Shown: positions 39,007 through 48,123 of the stretch, piece by piece | Layout of the letters: each line of letters starts with the position of its first letter | Position numbering within the stretch: position 1 is the stretch's first letter | The notes under the pieces: model-generated | Told to the model about the DNA's origin: nothing | Database searches by the model: none | Seen by the model: only the letters and a program-made list of their open reading frames with translations | Program-made: the position numbers and the translations under genes | Origin: Gallionella sp. | Lineage (GTDB): Bacteria; Pseudomonadota; Gammaproteobacteria; Burkholderiales; Gallionellaceae | NCBI GenBank assembly: GCA_003153155.1 | Contig: PLWV01000008.1 | Span: 131,436-195,435, forward strand | Direction: 5' to 3' | DNA: 64,000 nucleotides

Positions 39007-40010
39007 GTGAAGAAAAATTTATCATGCTGGCGCATGGCAACGGCGGGCGCTACATGCGCGAGTTGATCGAAGAATTATTCGCGCGCCATCTCGCCAACCC
39101 GCTGCTCGATACCCGCGTGGATGCGGCGCACATCCCGCTTGGCGCGGGCGATGTGATGGTCACCACCGACGGCTTCACTGTGCAGCCGCTGGAATTTCCC
39201 GGCGGCACCATCGGCTCGCTGGCGGTGCATGGCACGGTCAACGATCTCGCGGTGTCCGGTGCCGTGCCGCATTACCTTACGCTGAGCGCCTTCATCGAGG
39301 AAGGCTTCGAAATCGTGCAACTGGAACGCATCGTCATCAGTCTCGCCCATGCCGCGCGCGAGGCGAACGTCGCGGTGGTGGCGGGTGATACCAAAGTGGT
39401 GCCGCGCGGCGAAGGCGGCGGGCTGTATCTCGCCACCACTGGAGTCGGGCTGCGCGCTGCGGGCGTGCAACTCGGCATGCAGCATATCCGCGCCGGCGAC
39501 GCGCTGCTGGTGAGCGGCCCGGTGGGCGATCACGGCATCGCGGTGATGCTGGCGCGCGAACAGTTCGGCCTGCGCGGCGAATTGCTCTCGGATGCCGCCA
39601 GCGTGTTGCCCCTCACTCAAGCATTGCTCAAGCTTGGCGGATTGCGCTTCATGCGCGATCCCACGCGCGGCGGCTTGGCTACCGTGGCGCACGAGATTGC
39701 CCATGCCACCGGACTTACGGTGCGCCTGCATGAGACGTATATTCCGGTGCGCGACCCGGTGCGCGCGGTGTGCGAGATACTCGGCTACGATGCTATGTTC
39801 CTTGCCTGCGAAGGCCGGGTAGTAGCGGTAGTGGAAGCGGCGCAGGCTGAAGCCGCATTGGCTGCATGGCGCGCGCTGCCGGGCGGCGAACAGGCCGCAC
39901 TCATCGGCCATGTAGAACCTGGCGATGCACAGGTGGTGCTGGAAACCGAACTCGGCGGCCAGCGTTTGCTCGAAGAGCTGGAAGACGATCCGCTGCCGAG
40001 GATTTGCTAA
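39003..40010 (+). CDS. hypE: carbamoyl dehydratase HypE
   Basis: 335 aa. HypE signatures: MLAHGNGGRYMRELIEELF at the start, GDVMVTTDGFTVQPLEFPGG, VVAGDTKVVPRGEGGG, FMRDPTRGGLATVAHEIAHA, and the essential C-terminal PRIC ending whose cysteine is carbamoylated by HypF. Ends exactly as expected, so the gene is complete. Start lies within the last codons of hypF. Confidence 0.96.
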   Translation: MSEEKFIMLAHGNGGRYMRELIEELFARHLANPLLDTRVDAAHIPLGAGDVMVTTDGFTVQPLEFPGGTIGSLAVHGTVNDLAVSGAVPHYLTLSAFIEEGFEIVQLERIVISLAHAAREANVAVVAGDTKVVPRGEGGGLYLATTGVGLRAAGVQLGMQHIRAGDALLVSGPVGDHGIAVMLAREQFGLRGELLSDAASVLPLTQALLKLGGLRFMRDPTRGGLATVAHEIAHATGLTVRLHETYIPVRDPVRAVCEILGYDAMFLACEGRVVAVVEAAQAEAALAAWRALPGGEQAALIGHVEPGDAQVVLETELGGQRLLEELEDDPLPRIC

Positions 40011-40072
40011 TTTGAAATTTGAGGTTCACCATAATCGGTACGTGAATTTTAATGATATGAACGAAGTTTGCC

Positions 40073-40414
40073 ATGCATGAAATGTCGATTGCGGAAAACG
40101 TGCTGCAAATCATTGAAGATACCGCGCGAGCCGAGGGGTACACCAGGGTCAAGGCCGTGTGGCTGGAAATCGGCCAATTGGCCGGCGTGGAAAAGGAGTC
40201 GCTGCGCTTCTGCTTCGATGTGGTGACGCGCGACAGCGTTGCCCAGGATGCGCGGCTGGAAATCATCGAGACCGCCGGACAAGGCTGGTGCATGGAGTGC
40301 GCCTGCAATGTGGCAGTGACGGCCCGTTATGAGCCTTGCCCGAGTTGCGGCAGTTTGCAGATTCAGGTGACGGGCGGCGAGGAGATGAGGGTCAAGGAAC
40401 TGGAGGTGGAATGA
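40073..40414 (+). CDS. hypA: nickel insertion protein HypA
   Basis: 113 aa starting [20 protein letters not shown]: the N-terminal Met-His-Glu binds nickel. The zinc site is [20 protein letters not shown] (two CxxC motifs). HypA works with HypB to load nickel into the large subunit. It follows hypE after 62 bases and overlaps hypB by 4 bases. Confidence 0.96.
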   Translation: MHEMSIAENVLQIIEDTARAEGYTRVKAVWLEIGQLAGVEKESLRFCFDVVTRDSVAQDARLEIIETAGQGWCMECACNVAVTARYEPCPSCGSLQIQVTGGEEMRVKELEVE

Positions 40415-41289
40415 TGTGTACGACATGCGGATGTGGAATCGGTCAGACGTTGATTGCAGGCCATGCACTTCAGAAACCGCGCAAAGCGGGCGAGGCGCTG
40501 CGCTTTCGTGTGCATAATGAAAGTGCAACGCATGCACATCCGCACGACCATACACATGCATATAACACGATCGATTTTGGTGCGGGACCGGCAGGCACGC
40601 ATGCGCCCGGTATGAGTCAGGCACGCATGGTGAAGATCGAGCGCGACATTCTCTCCAAGAACAACGGCTATGCCGATGAAAACCGTCGCTACTTTTCCGG
40701 ACACGGAATTTTTGCACTCAATCTGGTATCCAGTCCCGGCTCCGGCAAAACCACCCTGCTGGTGAAAACCATCACTGCTTTGAATGGGGCACAGTCACTC
40801 GCCGTTATCGAGGGCGATCAGCAGACCGACAACGATGCTGCGCGCATCCGCGCCGCCGGTGCACCAGCGCTACAGATCAATACCGGCAAGGGCTGCCATC
40901 TGGATGCGCACATGGTCGGTCAGGCCATGCAGCGGCTCGGCTTGCGGGACGACAGCCTGCTGCTGATCGAGAATGTCGGCAATCTGGTTTGTCCGGCGAG
41001 TTTCGATCTGGGCGAGGCGCACAAGGTGGTGATCTTTTCAGTGACGGAGGGTGAAGACAAACCGCTCAAATATCCCGACATGTTCCGCGCCGCCGGCCTA
41101 ATGCTGCTCAACAAGTGCGACCTGTTGCCGCACCTTGATTTCGATGCCGATCTCGCCGTGGAAAATGCGCGCCGTGTCAATCCAAATATACGGGTGATCC
41201 GCGTATCGGCCACCAGCGGCGAAGGTCTGGCGGAATGGCTGGAGTGGATCAAAGCCGGTTGTCACGACGCAGTTGCCGCGAAGCAGTAA
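40411..41289 (+). CDS. hypB: nickel chaperone GTPase HypB
   Basis: 292 aa from the ATG at 40411. The N-terminus [12 protein letters not shown] is the high-affinity nickel motif (CxxCGC). A modest His-rich segment [19 protein letters not shown] follows. The GTPase domain has the P-loop [45 protein letters not shown] and NKCDLLPH. The cysteine and histidine pair GCHLDAHM binds metal at the dimer interface. Last gene of hypFEAB. The His-rich stretch may store nickel. Confidence 0.96.
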   Translation: MMCTTCGCGIGQTLIAGHALQKPRKAGEALRFRVHNESATHAHPHDHTHAYNTIDFGAGPAGTHAPGMSQARMVKIERDILSKNNGYADENRRYFSGHGIFALNLVSSPGSGKTTLLVKTITALNGAQSLAVIEGDQQTDNDAARIRAAGAPALQINTGKGCHLDAHMVGQAMQRLGLRDDSLLLIENVGNLVCPASFDLGEAHKVVIFSVTEGEDKPLKYPDMFRAAGLMLLNKCDLLPHLDFDADLAVENARRVNPNIRVIRVSATSGEGLAEWLEWIKAGCHDAVAAKQ

Positions 41290-41350
41290 ACCTGGCATCA
41301 CCGCAACTACAGTTCAGTGCGGATTTTTTGGACACGGGCAATCGTGGTGC

Positions 41351-42130
41351 TCACTGGTTCTCCCCTTTTGACGGGTTGCCCAGAGATTTTTCCGTAAACA
41401 GCCTGATCAGATCAATTGGCACCGGAAACACGATGGTCGTGTTTTTGTCCGCACCGATTACAGTCAGCGTTTCCAGATAACGAAGCTGAATAGCTTGCGG
41501 TTCCCGTGCCAAGACCTGGGCTGCCTGCAGCAGTTTTTCCGACGCCTGCAGTTCGCCCTCGGCATGGATCACTTTGGCCCGCCGTTCCCGCTCTGCCTCC
41601 GCTTGACGGGCGATGGCCCGCACCATGGTTTCGTCGATATCCACGCGCTTGATTTCCACATTGGAGACTTTGATTCCCCAAGTATCTGTCTGCGCGTCAA
41701 GCGCCTTCTGGATATCGATGTTGAGCCGCTCCCGCTCGGCGAGCATGTCGTCCAGTTCGTGTTTACCCAGGACCGAACGCAACGTGGTCTGCGCCAACTG
41801 GCTGGTTGCAAACAGGTAGTCCTCCACCTGGATAATCGCCTTCTGCGGGTCGATCACGCGGAAATACACCACCGCGTTAACCTTGACCGAAACGTTGTCC
41901 CGGGAAATCACGTCCTGGCTCGGCACATCCATGACCACCGTGCGCAAACCCACTTTGACCATCTGCTGGATGCCGGGAATAATCAGCACCAACCCCGGAC
42001 CTTTTACTTTCCAAAACCGCCCAAGCATAAACACCACGCCACGATCATACTCGCGCAGTATGCGTATGCTGGAGAACGCCAACAAGACGAGTATTAATAA
42101 AAAACCACCGAAACTAAAATCCCAAGTCAT
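41351..42130 (-). CDS. slipin/stomatin-like SPFH membrane protein
   Basis: 259 aa from the ATG at 42130 ([10 protein letters not shown]) with AAGGAG upstream; an in-frame start 14 codons earlier is not needed. One N-terminal helix, then the SPFH domain ([40 protein letters not shown] block, [20 protein letters not shown]). The C-terminal helical region ([20 protein letters not shown]) forms the usual oligomer. Slipins scaffold membrane microdomains and are paired with NfeD partners, as here with the upstream gene. No tie to hydrogenases known. Confidence 0.93.
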   Translation of the reverse strand: MTWDFSFGGFLLILVLLAFSSIRILREYDRGVVFMLGRFWKVKGPGLVLIIPGIQQMVKVGLRTVVMDVPSQDVISRDNVSVKVNAVVYFRVIDPQKAIIQVEDYLFATSQLAQTTLRSVLGKHELDDMLAERERLNIDIQKALDAQTDTWGIKVSNVEIKRVDIDETMVRAIARQAEAERERRAKVIHAEGELQASEKLLQAAQVLAREPQAIQLRYLETLTVIGADKNTTIVFPVPIDLIRLFTEKSLGNPSKGENQ

Positions 42131-42172
42131 ATCGTTCTCCTTAATTGTTATAGCAAATGGGTATAGAACCAT

Positions 42173-43582
42173 TCATTCATTGCGTGCTCCTTCCGGCTCG
42201 ACATCGAAGATCAGCCCGTCCATGCGAACGACCCTAATCTTTTGTCCCCGGCCCAACGGCTGCCTGCTTCTGATGCGCCAGTTTTCGCCATGCACCCGCG
42301 CCCAACCATCCTTGCCATCGAAGTCTTCCAGCACCTCTCCGATGCTTCCGATCAATTCCTCGCGGCCGCTCACCACGGGTCGCCGACGTGCTTTCATTGC
42401 CATACCGGCGACGAAGAAGATGAACAAGGCACTGGCAAGGGCAACCGGCACGATCACCGTCCACGGAATTCCATACCCCAGAATATCGGTATCGATCAGC
42501 ATCACCGAACCGATCACGAAGGCAATGATGCCGCCGATGCCCAGCACGAAGCTGGGCATGAACACCTCACCGGTCATCAAAGCGAGCCCCAGAATGATGA
42601 GTCCCATTCCGGCATAGTTGACGGGCAACATCTGAAACGCGAACAGCGCGAGTAGCAGCGAAATCGCACCGACCACCCCCGGCAACACGAATCCCGGATT
42701 GGAAAATTCGAAAAACAGGCCGGCAATACCCGCAAGCATCAGCAGGTAAGCAAGACTTGGATCAGCAATGACAGCCAGTACCCGGCTCCGCCAATCCGGC
42801 TCCAAAGTAACGATGCGTGCTCCCGCCATATCCAGGGTGCGCTCCAAGCCCAGCACATTCACCTTCCGCCCGTCGAGTTGCCGGAGCAGGTCGGGCACAT
42901 CACGGGCGATCACATCGATGACCTTGAGCTTCAAGGCCTCGTCCGCGGTCAGGCTCACCGCTTGGCGCACCGCCTGCTCCGCCCATTCGATATTGCGGCC
43001 GCGCATCTGCGCCAAACTGCGGATATACGCGGCAGCATCATTGATTTGTTTGTGCTCCATCGCGGTGATGGGTGCGGCCATCCCGCCGCCAACCGGACTC
43101 GCGACTCCGCTCTTCCCCTGCCCGCCGTCCTTCCCGCCCTTCTGCGCTTGATCGCCCGACTCCGGCTGACCGCCGATGCCGCCGATGCCGATAGCTATCG
43201 GCGTGGCAGCCCCCAGATTGGTGGCCGGGGCCATCGCGGCGATGTGGCTGGCGTAGAGGATATAGGTGCCCGCACTCGCGGCCCGCGCGCCTTCGGGTGC
43301 GACGAAGGCAGCAACGGGAACCGGCGAAGCGATGATCTGCTTGATGATCTGCCGCATAGCCGTGTCCAAGCCACCCGGCGTGTCCATCTTCAGCACGACC
43401 AATTGGGCCTGTTCCCCGGCGGCCGACTTCAGGCCGCGCACCACATAGTCCGCCGTCCCCGGGCTGATCGCCCCGTCAACGTTGAGCACGACCACCATGG
43501 GCGCGGACGCTGTCGCGCGGCCCAACCAGGCAAGCAAAAACAGGCCGGACAATAAAGCGCGCATGATAGGAAGGCGATCCAT
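42173..43582 (-). CDS. NfeD-family membrane protease partner of the slipin
   Basis: 469 aa. After a signal-like segment (ALLSGLFLLAWLGRATASA), an N-terminal ClpP-like serine protease domain with LDTPGGLDTAMRQIIKQIIA and VPVAAFVAPEGARAASAGTYI carries the catalytic Ser (AASAGT) and Lys region. Then four to five helices (from about residue 260), and a C-terminal OB-like NfeD domain (GEVLEDFDGKDGWARVHGEN). The loop GKDGGQGKSGVASPVGGG is glycine-rich. Long-form NfeD proteins cleave slipin C-termini in other prokaryotes. Next gene on the same strand is the slipin, 42 bases on. Confidence 0.92.
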   Translation of the reverse strand: MDRLPIMRALLSGLFLLAWLGRATASAPMVVVLNVDGAISPGTADYVVRGLKSAAGEQAQLVVLKMDTPGGLDTAMRQIIKQIIASPVPVAAFVAPEGARAASAGTYILYASHIAAMAPATNLGAATPIAIGIGGIGGQPESGDQAQKGGKDGGQGKSGVASPVGGGMAAPITAMEHKQINDAAAYIRSLAQMRGRNIEWAEQAVRQAVSLTADEALKLKVIDVIARDVPDLLRQLDGRKVNVLGLERTLDMAGARIVTLEPDWRSRVLAVIADPSLAYLLMLAGIAGLFFEFSNPGFVLPGVVGAISLLLALFAFQMLPVNYAGMGLIILGLALMTGEVFMPSFVLGIGGIIAFVIGSVMLIDTDILGYGIPWTVIVPVALASALFIFFVAGMAMKARRRPVVSGREELIGSIGEVLEDFDGKDGWARVHGENWRIRSRQPLGRGQKIRVVRMDGLIFDVEPEGARNE

Positions 43583-43840
43583 AATCGCAACTATAGGCGT
43601 TTTTATTCTATCCGCAAGAATTTTTGGATGGGGTACTCTGTTGCCAGGTTCAGAGGCAATTGCAGGCTAACATTTGCGCTGGAGAGTTACCCAACCAAAC
43701 ATATTTCGCTATACTTATCCGCAATCGTACCTATGCTTGCGCGGCTTTTATGTCTGGTCAAAATTCAATGAGCCCGACTGGTCAATTTTCGATGCGTACC
43801 AATAGCTAAAATTCACGTCTCAATCAACGGGTACCTGACT

Positions 43841-44272
43841 ATGAAGACTATGAAAAATTTCGCGATATTTTTTCTGTTCTGCCTTGGGATTACCGGATAT
43901 GCAGTGTGTCGAGCCGACACTTCTCCGCCCGAGGAGGTCGTTTACCAGGCAACCATCGCAGCAGATGGCGTGCAGCACGTGCGGATTGAAGGCGGTAGTG
44001 ATTTTTTCAAGCCAAACCGTGTGATCGTCAAGGTGAATGTGCCGGTGGAGTTTACGGCCAGTGTGGAAAGGAGTTTGATTCCCCACACGCTCGTTATTCA
44101 ATCGCCCGAAGCGGGCATTTCGGTGGATGAAAAGCTATCGAGCGATGCCAAAAATATCCGCTTCACGCCCACCGCCGTCGGCAAGTATCCTTTTTATTGC
44201 AAGAACAAATTGCTGTTTTTTAAAAGCCACCGCGAGAAGGGCATGAAGGGTGTGCTCGAAGTGGTGCAATAG
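43841..44272 (+). CDS. exported cupredoxin-domain protein
   Basis: 143 aa with a signal peptide (MKTMKNFAIFFLFCLGITGY, cleavage near CRADT). The mature domain has FFKPNRVIVKVNVPVEFTAS and copper-ligand-like residues: His in SLIPHTLVIQ, Cys in YPFYCKNKLL, then His in KSHREKG and Met in KGMKGVLEV. The spacing Cys to His to Met is that of cupredoxins with a type 1 site, though the Cys-His gap is longer than in plastocyanins. A periplasmic electron carrier or copper chaperone is likely. It ends 3 bases before the next gene. Confidence 0.78.
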   Translation: MKTMKNFAIFFLFCLGITGYAVCRADTSPPEEVVYQATIAADGVQHVRIEGGSDFFKPNRVIVKVNVPVEFTASVERSLIPHTLVIQSPEAGISVDEKLSSDAKNIRFTPTAVGKYPFYCKNKLLFFKSHREKGMKGVLEVVQ

Positions 44273-44275
44273 CCG

Positions 44276-44941
44276 GTGTTATCAGCCCTGATGCTTGCCG
44301 CAGCGCTCACCGGTATTCCCCCCGCCGATACTCCACCAGACCCGCTGGCTAGCGCCATCGAGCATTACCGCACAGTCGAGTCCTACCGTGTCACCATCCA
44401 CTCCACTCATGCCGGCGGCGAGGAGTACATTCGCTATTACTACAAGAAACCCGGTTTTGTGCGCATGGAATTTATTCGTCCGCATGACGGCGCGCTGCTG
44501 ATTTACAATCCGGATACCCGGCGTGTGCGCGTGTGGCCGTTTGGTGTTAAGCATTTCCCGGAACTCAGTTTGAGTCCCGGTAATCCGCTGATCCGGAGTT
44601 TGAGCGGTACGCGCGTGGATCAATCGGATGTCGGGGTGCTGTTCGAAAATATCCGTATCCTGCGGGAGGGCGGCACCACCGAGATATTGGGCGATACAAA
44701 AAACTCTAGTCCGGGCACCCGAGAGAGCATGGACGGCCGCACGATTCTGCATCTTATCGTGACCGGAGCGGGCGGTATCGCGGTCGCCAATGTCCACCGC
44801 AGCGAATTGTGGTTGGATACAGCGAGCCAGTTCCCAATCAAAGTGGTTAGCCGCGATTTGCGGGACGTCATCATTGAATCCGTAATGATGGAAGAACTGG
44901 AAATCAACGCTACGCTGCCGGAGACGCTGTTCAATCCTTAG
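44276..44941 (+). CDS. envelope protein resembling LolA-fold/DUF1571 proteins
   Basis: 221 aa from a GTG at 44276, or 216 aa from an ATG five codons later; ribosome site weak. A short hydrophobic lead (MLSALMLAAALTG) is followed by EHYRTVESYRVTIHS, YYYKKPGFVRMEFIRPHDGA and YNPDTRRVRVWPFG, strand-rich sequence like the outer-membrane lipoprotein-sorting fold, and SELWLDTASQFPIKVVSRDL near the end. Secreted, probably periplasmic. Adjacent to the cupredoxin gene (3-base gap) and likely co-transcribed. Family call is by appearance. Confidence 0.6.
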   Translation: MLSALMLAAALTGIPPADTPPDPLASAIEHYRTVESYRVTIHSTHAGGEEYIRYYYKKPGFVRMEFIRPHDGALLIYNPDTRRVRVWPFGVKHFPELSLSPGNPLIRSLSGTRVDQSDVGVLFENIRILREGGTTEILGDTKNSSPGTRESMDGRTILHLIVTGAGGIAVANVHRSELWLDTASQFPIKVVSRDLRDVIIESVMMEELEINATLPETLFNP

Positions 44942-44948
44942 AGGAGCG

Positions 44949-45428
44949 ATGATGAAGTACAGTTTTGTCACCATCTGGCATATTGAGGCGCCAATCGAGG
45001 CAGTCTGCGAGGCCATCTACCATTCCCTGAACTGGCCGCAGTGGTGGAGCAATGTGGAGAGAGTCGAGGAGCTCGCCCCCGGCGACGCCCGAGGTATCGG
45101 CAGCGTGCGCCGTTACTCCTGGAGAGGACGCTTGCCGTATCGCCTCACTTTTGACATTTGCGTTATCCATATCGAGCCGCTGGCTGCCATCGAGGGCATC
45201 GCCAGCGGTGATGTAGAAGGCCAGGGCCGTTGGTCATTCAGCACCGATGGTGCCGTGACCATCGTACGCTTCGAGTGGCAGGTACACACTACGCCAATCT
45301 GGATGAATCTGCTGGCGCTGTTTGCGCGCCCATTCATCAAGTGGAACCATGACACTGTCATGCAGCAGGGCGGCGAAGCCTTGGCGCGCATGCTCAATGC
45401 CCGTCTGGTTGAGATCGCGCACTACTGA
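44949..45428 (+). CDS. SRPBCC/polyketide-cyclase-like protein
   Basis: 159 aa. GAGGAGCG precedes the double ATG. The sequence begins MMKYSFVTIWHIEAPIEAVC and EAIYHSLNWPQWWSNVERVE, then VRRYSWRGRLPYRLTFDICV and an aromatic-rich C-terminus (FEWQVHTTPIWMNLLALFAR): the START/Bet v 1-like helix-grip fold. Such proteins bind lipids or hydrophobic ligands. Third gene of a small plus-strand run with the cupredoxin. It overlaps the 3' end of a minus-strand membrane gene by 35 bases, a convergent overlap. Confidence 0.75.
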   Translation: MMKYSFVTIWHIEAPIEAVCEAIYHSLNWPQWWSNVERVEELAPGDARGIGSVRRYSWRGRLPYRLTFDICVIHIEPLAAIEGIASGDVEGQGRWSFSTDGAVTIVRFEWQVHTTPIWMNLLALFARPFIKWNHDTVMQQGGEALARMLNARLVEIAHY

Positions 45429-45897
45429 CATCCAGCCATCGGTAAACCGAGATGGCCGTCACCCCGAACACCGCATGAACGATCAAAGTAATCCAGCCAC
45501 GCGCTTGCGCGAACCAGGGAAAGATCGCCGTGAAACCGTATAGATTGACGATATAAAGCGTGACGCCGAAGCCGACACCCGCCAGTAGTGCCAGGACGGT
45601 ATTAAGGCGCGTGGCGAGTGGTGCCAGCAAGGCGGCATAAATAATCGAAAGCATAAAGTGGATGAGCGCGGCTGCCAGCATGATGTCAACATCGAATGTG
45701 GCGGGTGGAGGTAACCCCGAGCCACCGAGTACCATTGCCACAGTCAGCCGTGCATCACGGTACAGGATGGCGGGGAATTCATCGGTAAAAATCAGCCAGA
45801 GCAGCACCTGAACTAGCGTGGCCAAGGTGCCGGCAATTACACCGGCCCAAATCGTGGCACGCCAGCCGGACTGACAATTTTTACAGTATCTGGTCAT
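45394..45897 (-). CDS. four-helix membrane protein of unknown function
   Basis: 167 aa beginning MTRYCKNCQSGWRATIWAGV. A CxxC pair (CKNC) is at the N-terminus; helices follow: ATIWAGVIAGTLATLVQVLL, ALIHFMLSIIYAALLAPLAT, VLALLAGVGFGVTLYIVNLY and WITLIVHAVFGVTAISVYRW. This resembles small YagU/DUF1440-like membrane proteins, which I cannot confirm. It lies alone on the minus strand with convergent neighbours. Confidence 0.6.
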   Translation of the reverse strand: MTRYCKNCQSGWRATIWAGVIAGTLATLVQVLLWLIFTDEFPAILYRDARLTVAMVLGGSGLPPPATFDVDIMLAAALIHFMLSIIYAALLAPLATRLNTVLALLAGVGFGVTLYIVNLYGFTAIFPWFAQARGWITLIVHAVFGVTAISVYRWLDVSSARSQPDGH

Positions 45898-46172
45898 CGG
45901 CTGTTGGTGTTCATGTGAAATTGATCCACTATTTCCATGCTGGATTGTCTCACGGGATTAACCTGTAAATCGGCGACTTGTTTGGGTTGGCGGGGACTTG
46001 GCATGGCCTGCCATTACCCAATGTCTGAAAATGACCGAGGCTATGTAGAAACTCAAAATCAGTTTGATTTTTTGGGTGCCCTGCCCATTTCAAACACCAG
46101 AAAAATCGAATACAGCGCGTTTAATGCGGTCACGTTTAATTGGCACCGGCTGATTGGCGCGAGCGGTGCGGC

Positions 46173-46772
46173 TCATTGTTTCCAGGCAAGAATCAAGGGT
46201 TCCTTTCTTGAAGTGGTAGCGGTTTCTCCGCTCGGCACGCCCACGATGATCGGCGCCACTGCGTTGAATTCGGCCGGGATGCCGAGTTTCGCTTTCACCT
46301 CCGAAGTGTTCAGCGCCGCAACAGAAGAGCCGATGACGCAACTGCCCAGCCCGATGGCGCAGGCCGCCAGCATCAGGTTTTCCGCCGCCAGCCAGCAGTC
46401 GGCTTCCACAAAAGGGCCGGATGGTTTGGCGCAGATGACGATGAGCGTGCCTGCGTCATGGAAGATATTGAAGTCCGGGTTGGAGAAGGTGTCGAGTACA
46501 TGGCCACCTGTCTGGTGGGAGCGATGCAACCTCTCGATTAAAAGCGGCTTGGCGCGATCGGACAATTGCTTCAAAACCTGTCTGTTCTGCACCACGACGA
46601 ACGCCCATGGTTCTTCATGGATAGCCGTGGGCGCGCGCACGGCGGCTTCCAGCAATGTTTGAACGGTGTTGCGGTCAAGTTCATCCGGCGCATAAGCGCG
46701 TACGGAACGCCGCGCAAGAATGGTCTCGAATATGTTTTTTTCCGGTGGCTTCTCGTTAGCAGGCAGGGTCAT
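46173..46772 (-). CDS. nitroreductase-family flavoprotein
   Basis: 199 aa. The ATG at 46772 (MTLPANEKPP) with AGGAAG nine bases upstream is preferred over a GTG ten codons earlier. Motifs FETILARRSVRAYAPDELDR at the N-terminus and AACAIGLGSCVIGSSVAALN and VPIIVGVPSG-like VAPIIVGVPSGETATT at the C-terminus are those of FMN-dependent nitroreductases. It binds FMN and uses NAD(P)H; substrate unknown. Monocistronic on the minus strand. Confidence 0.88.
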   Translation of the reverse strand: MTLPANEKPPEKNIFETILARRSVRAYAPDELDRNTVQTLLEAAVRAPTAIHEEPWAFVVVQNRQVLKQLSDRAKPLLIERLHRSHQTGGHVLDTFSNPDFNIFHDAGTLIVICAKPSGPFVEADCWLAAENLMLAACAIGLGSCVIGSSVAALNTSEVKAKLGIPAEFNAVAPIIVGVPSGETATTSRKEPLILAWKQ

Positions 46773-46959
46773 GATCTTTAACTTCCTGAAAGCAGACTTC
46801 ACACGGTAGCATCAAATCATCACGGTGTTAAGATGCATCCCCGATTGATGCATCCCCGATTGGAATGAACCGCTGGTCCAGCTCTCATTTCATGGTTATA
46901 GTCGAGTAAATGCAAAAATTCTGCCAAATGGCTCAAACCGGAATGCATTTCAACAGACG

Positions 46960-47994
46960 TTATTCCTTCACTGGCGGTGTAGCGCGATATTGCCCTTGGA
47001 ATGCGAGCATCCACCCAGGATATTCCGGTGACAGGGCGCTAGCCTCATCGAGTGTCTTTAATTCCGCTTCAGATAGAACCAATTTAGTGGCCGCAAGATT
47101 ATCTTTTAATTGCTCCATACGGCGAGCGCCGATGATGATGCTCGACACTTGTTGTTTGCTTAATATCCATGCCAAAGCCACTTGAGCAACCGATACGCCA
47201 TGTGTTTTTGCGATGGGTTCTATCGCATCCAAGCAAGCAAAAGCTTTATCTTTATTCAAGGGTGGGAAATCGAAATCGGTACGACGGGAACCCGCGGGAG
47301 GAGCTTGGTCGCGTTTAAATTTCCCGGATAAAAATCCGCCGGCTAGTGGACTCCAAATCATTAGCCCCAGCTTTTGGTCCTGAACTAAGGGGAAAATTTC
47401 GCGCTCGAGATCTCGCCCCGCGATTGAATAATAGGCTTGCACACTCACAAACTCACTCCAATGGTGGAGTCTGGAAATTCCCAAGGACTTCATAATTTGC
47501 CAGGCCGCCATATTGCATAGGCCAATGTAACGGATCTTCCCGGACTTAACGAGGTCGTTGAGCGCGGATAGTGATTCTTCGAATGGGGTCAGGGGGTCAA
47601 AGCCATGCAATTGATAGAGGTCAATATGGTCTAACTGCAGGCGCTTGAGGCTTGCATCGACCTCGTTGAAGATATGAAAACGCGATTGGCCTCGCCCATT
47701 GGGAGACTCATTCATGATTCCGGTGGATTTCGTGGCGACCACGATTTCATCTCTTGGCAGCCCAATATTTTTGATTGCTTGGCCAAGTAATGTTTCCGAT
47801 TCGCCAAGCGAATAAACATTGGCAGTATCAAAGAAATTAATGCCTTGGTCGAAAGCTTCGCGTACTAAAAGACCAACTTCTGGTTGCTGAAGGCCGCCCA
47901 TGACTTTCCAAAATTCTTTAGCGCCGAAAGTCATTGTCCCCAAGCATAGTTCGGAAACATAGAGACCGGTATTCCCTAATAATCGATACCGCAT
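46960..47994 (-). CDS. aldo/keto reductase
   Basis: 344 aa from the ATG at 47994 (MRYRLLGNTGLYVSELCLG) with AGGAG ten bases upstream. Catalytic residues of the family are visible: Asp in FFDTANVYSLGESE, Tyr in ANVYS, Lys in VVATKSTG and His in LYQLHGFDP. The NADPH-binding end (VSSIIIGARRMEQLKDNLAA) is typical of YajO/Gsy-type AKRs. Reduces carbonyls with NADPH; natural substrate unknown. Single gene. Confidence 0.93.
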   Translation of the reverse strand: MRYRLLGNTGLYVSELCLGTMTFGAKEFWKVMGGLQQPEVGLLVREAFDQGINFFDTANVYSLGESETLLGQAIKNIGLPRDEIVVATKSTGIMNESPNGRGQSRFHIFNEVDASLKRLQLDHIDLYQLHGFDPLTPFEESLSALNDLVKSGKIRYIGLCNMAAWQIMKSLGISRLHHWSEFVSVQAYYSIAGRDLEREIFPLVQDQKLGLMIWSPLAGGFLSGKFKRDQAPPAGSRRTDFDFPPLNKDKAFACLDAIEPIAKTHGVSVAQVALAWILSKQQVSSIIIGARRMEQLKDNLAATKLVLSEAELKTLDEASALSPEYPGWMLAFQGQYRATPPVKE

Positions 47995-48123
47995 GGCTAA
48001 AAACTCCTCTTTAATAAATATGTGGCTAGATTGAGGCGTAATACGCAAGCGTTAACAAACCCCGTTTACAACACTCTGGACTTCAATGCGTGCGGGGCTT
48101 TGAAGCAGCGCATATACTATGTT

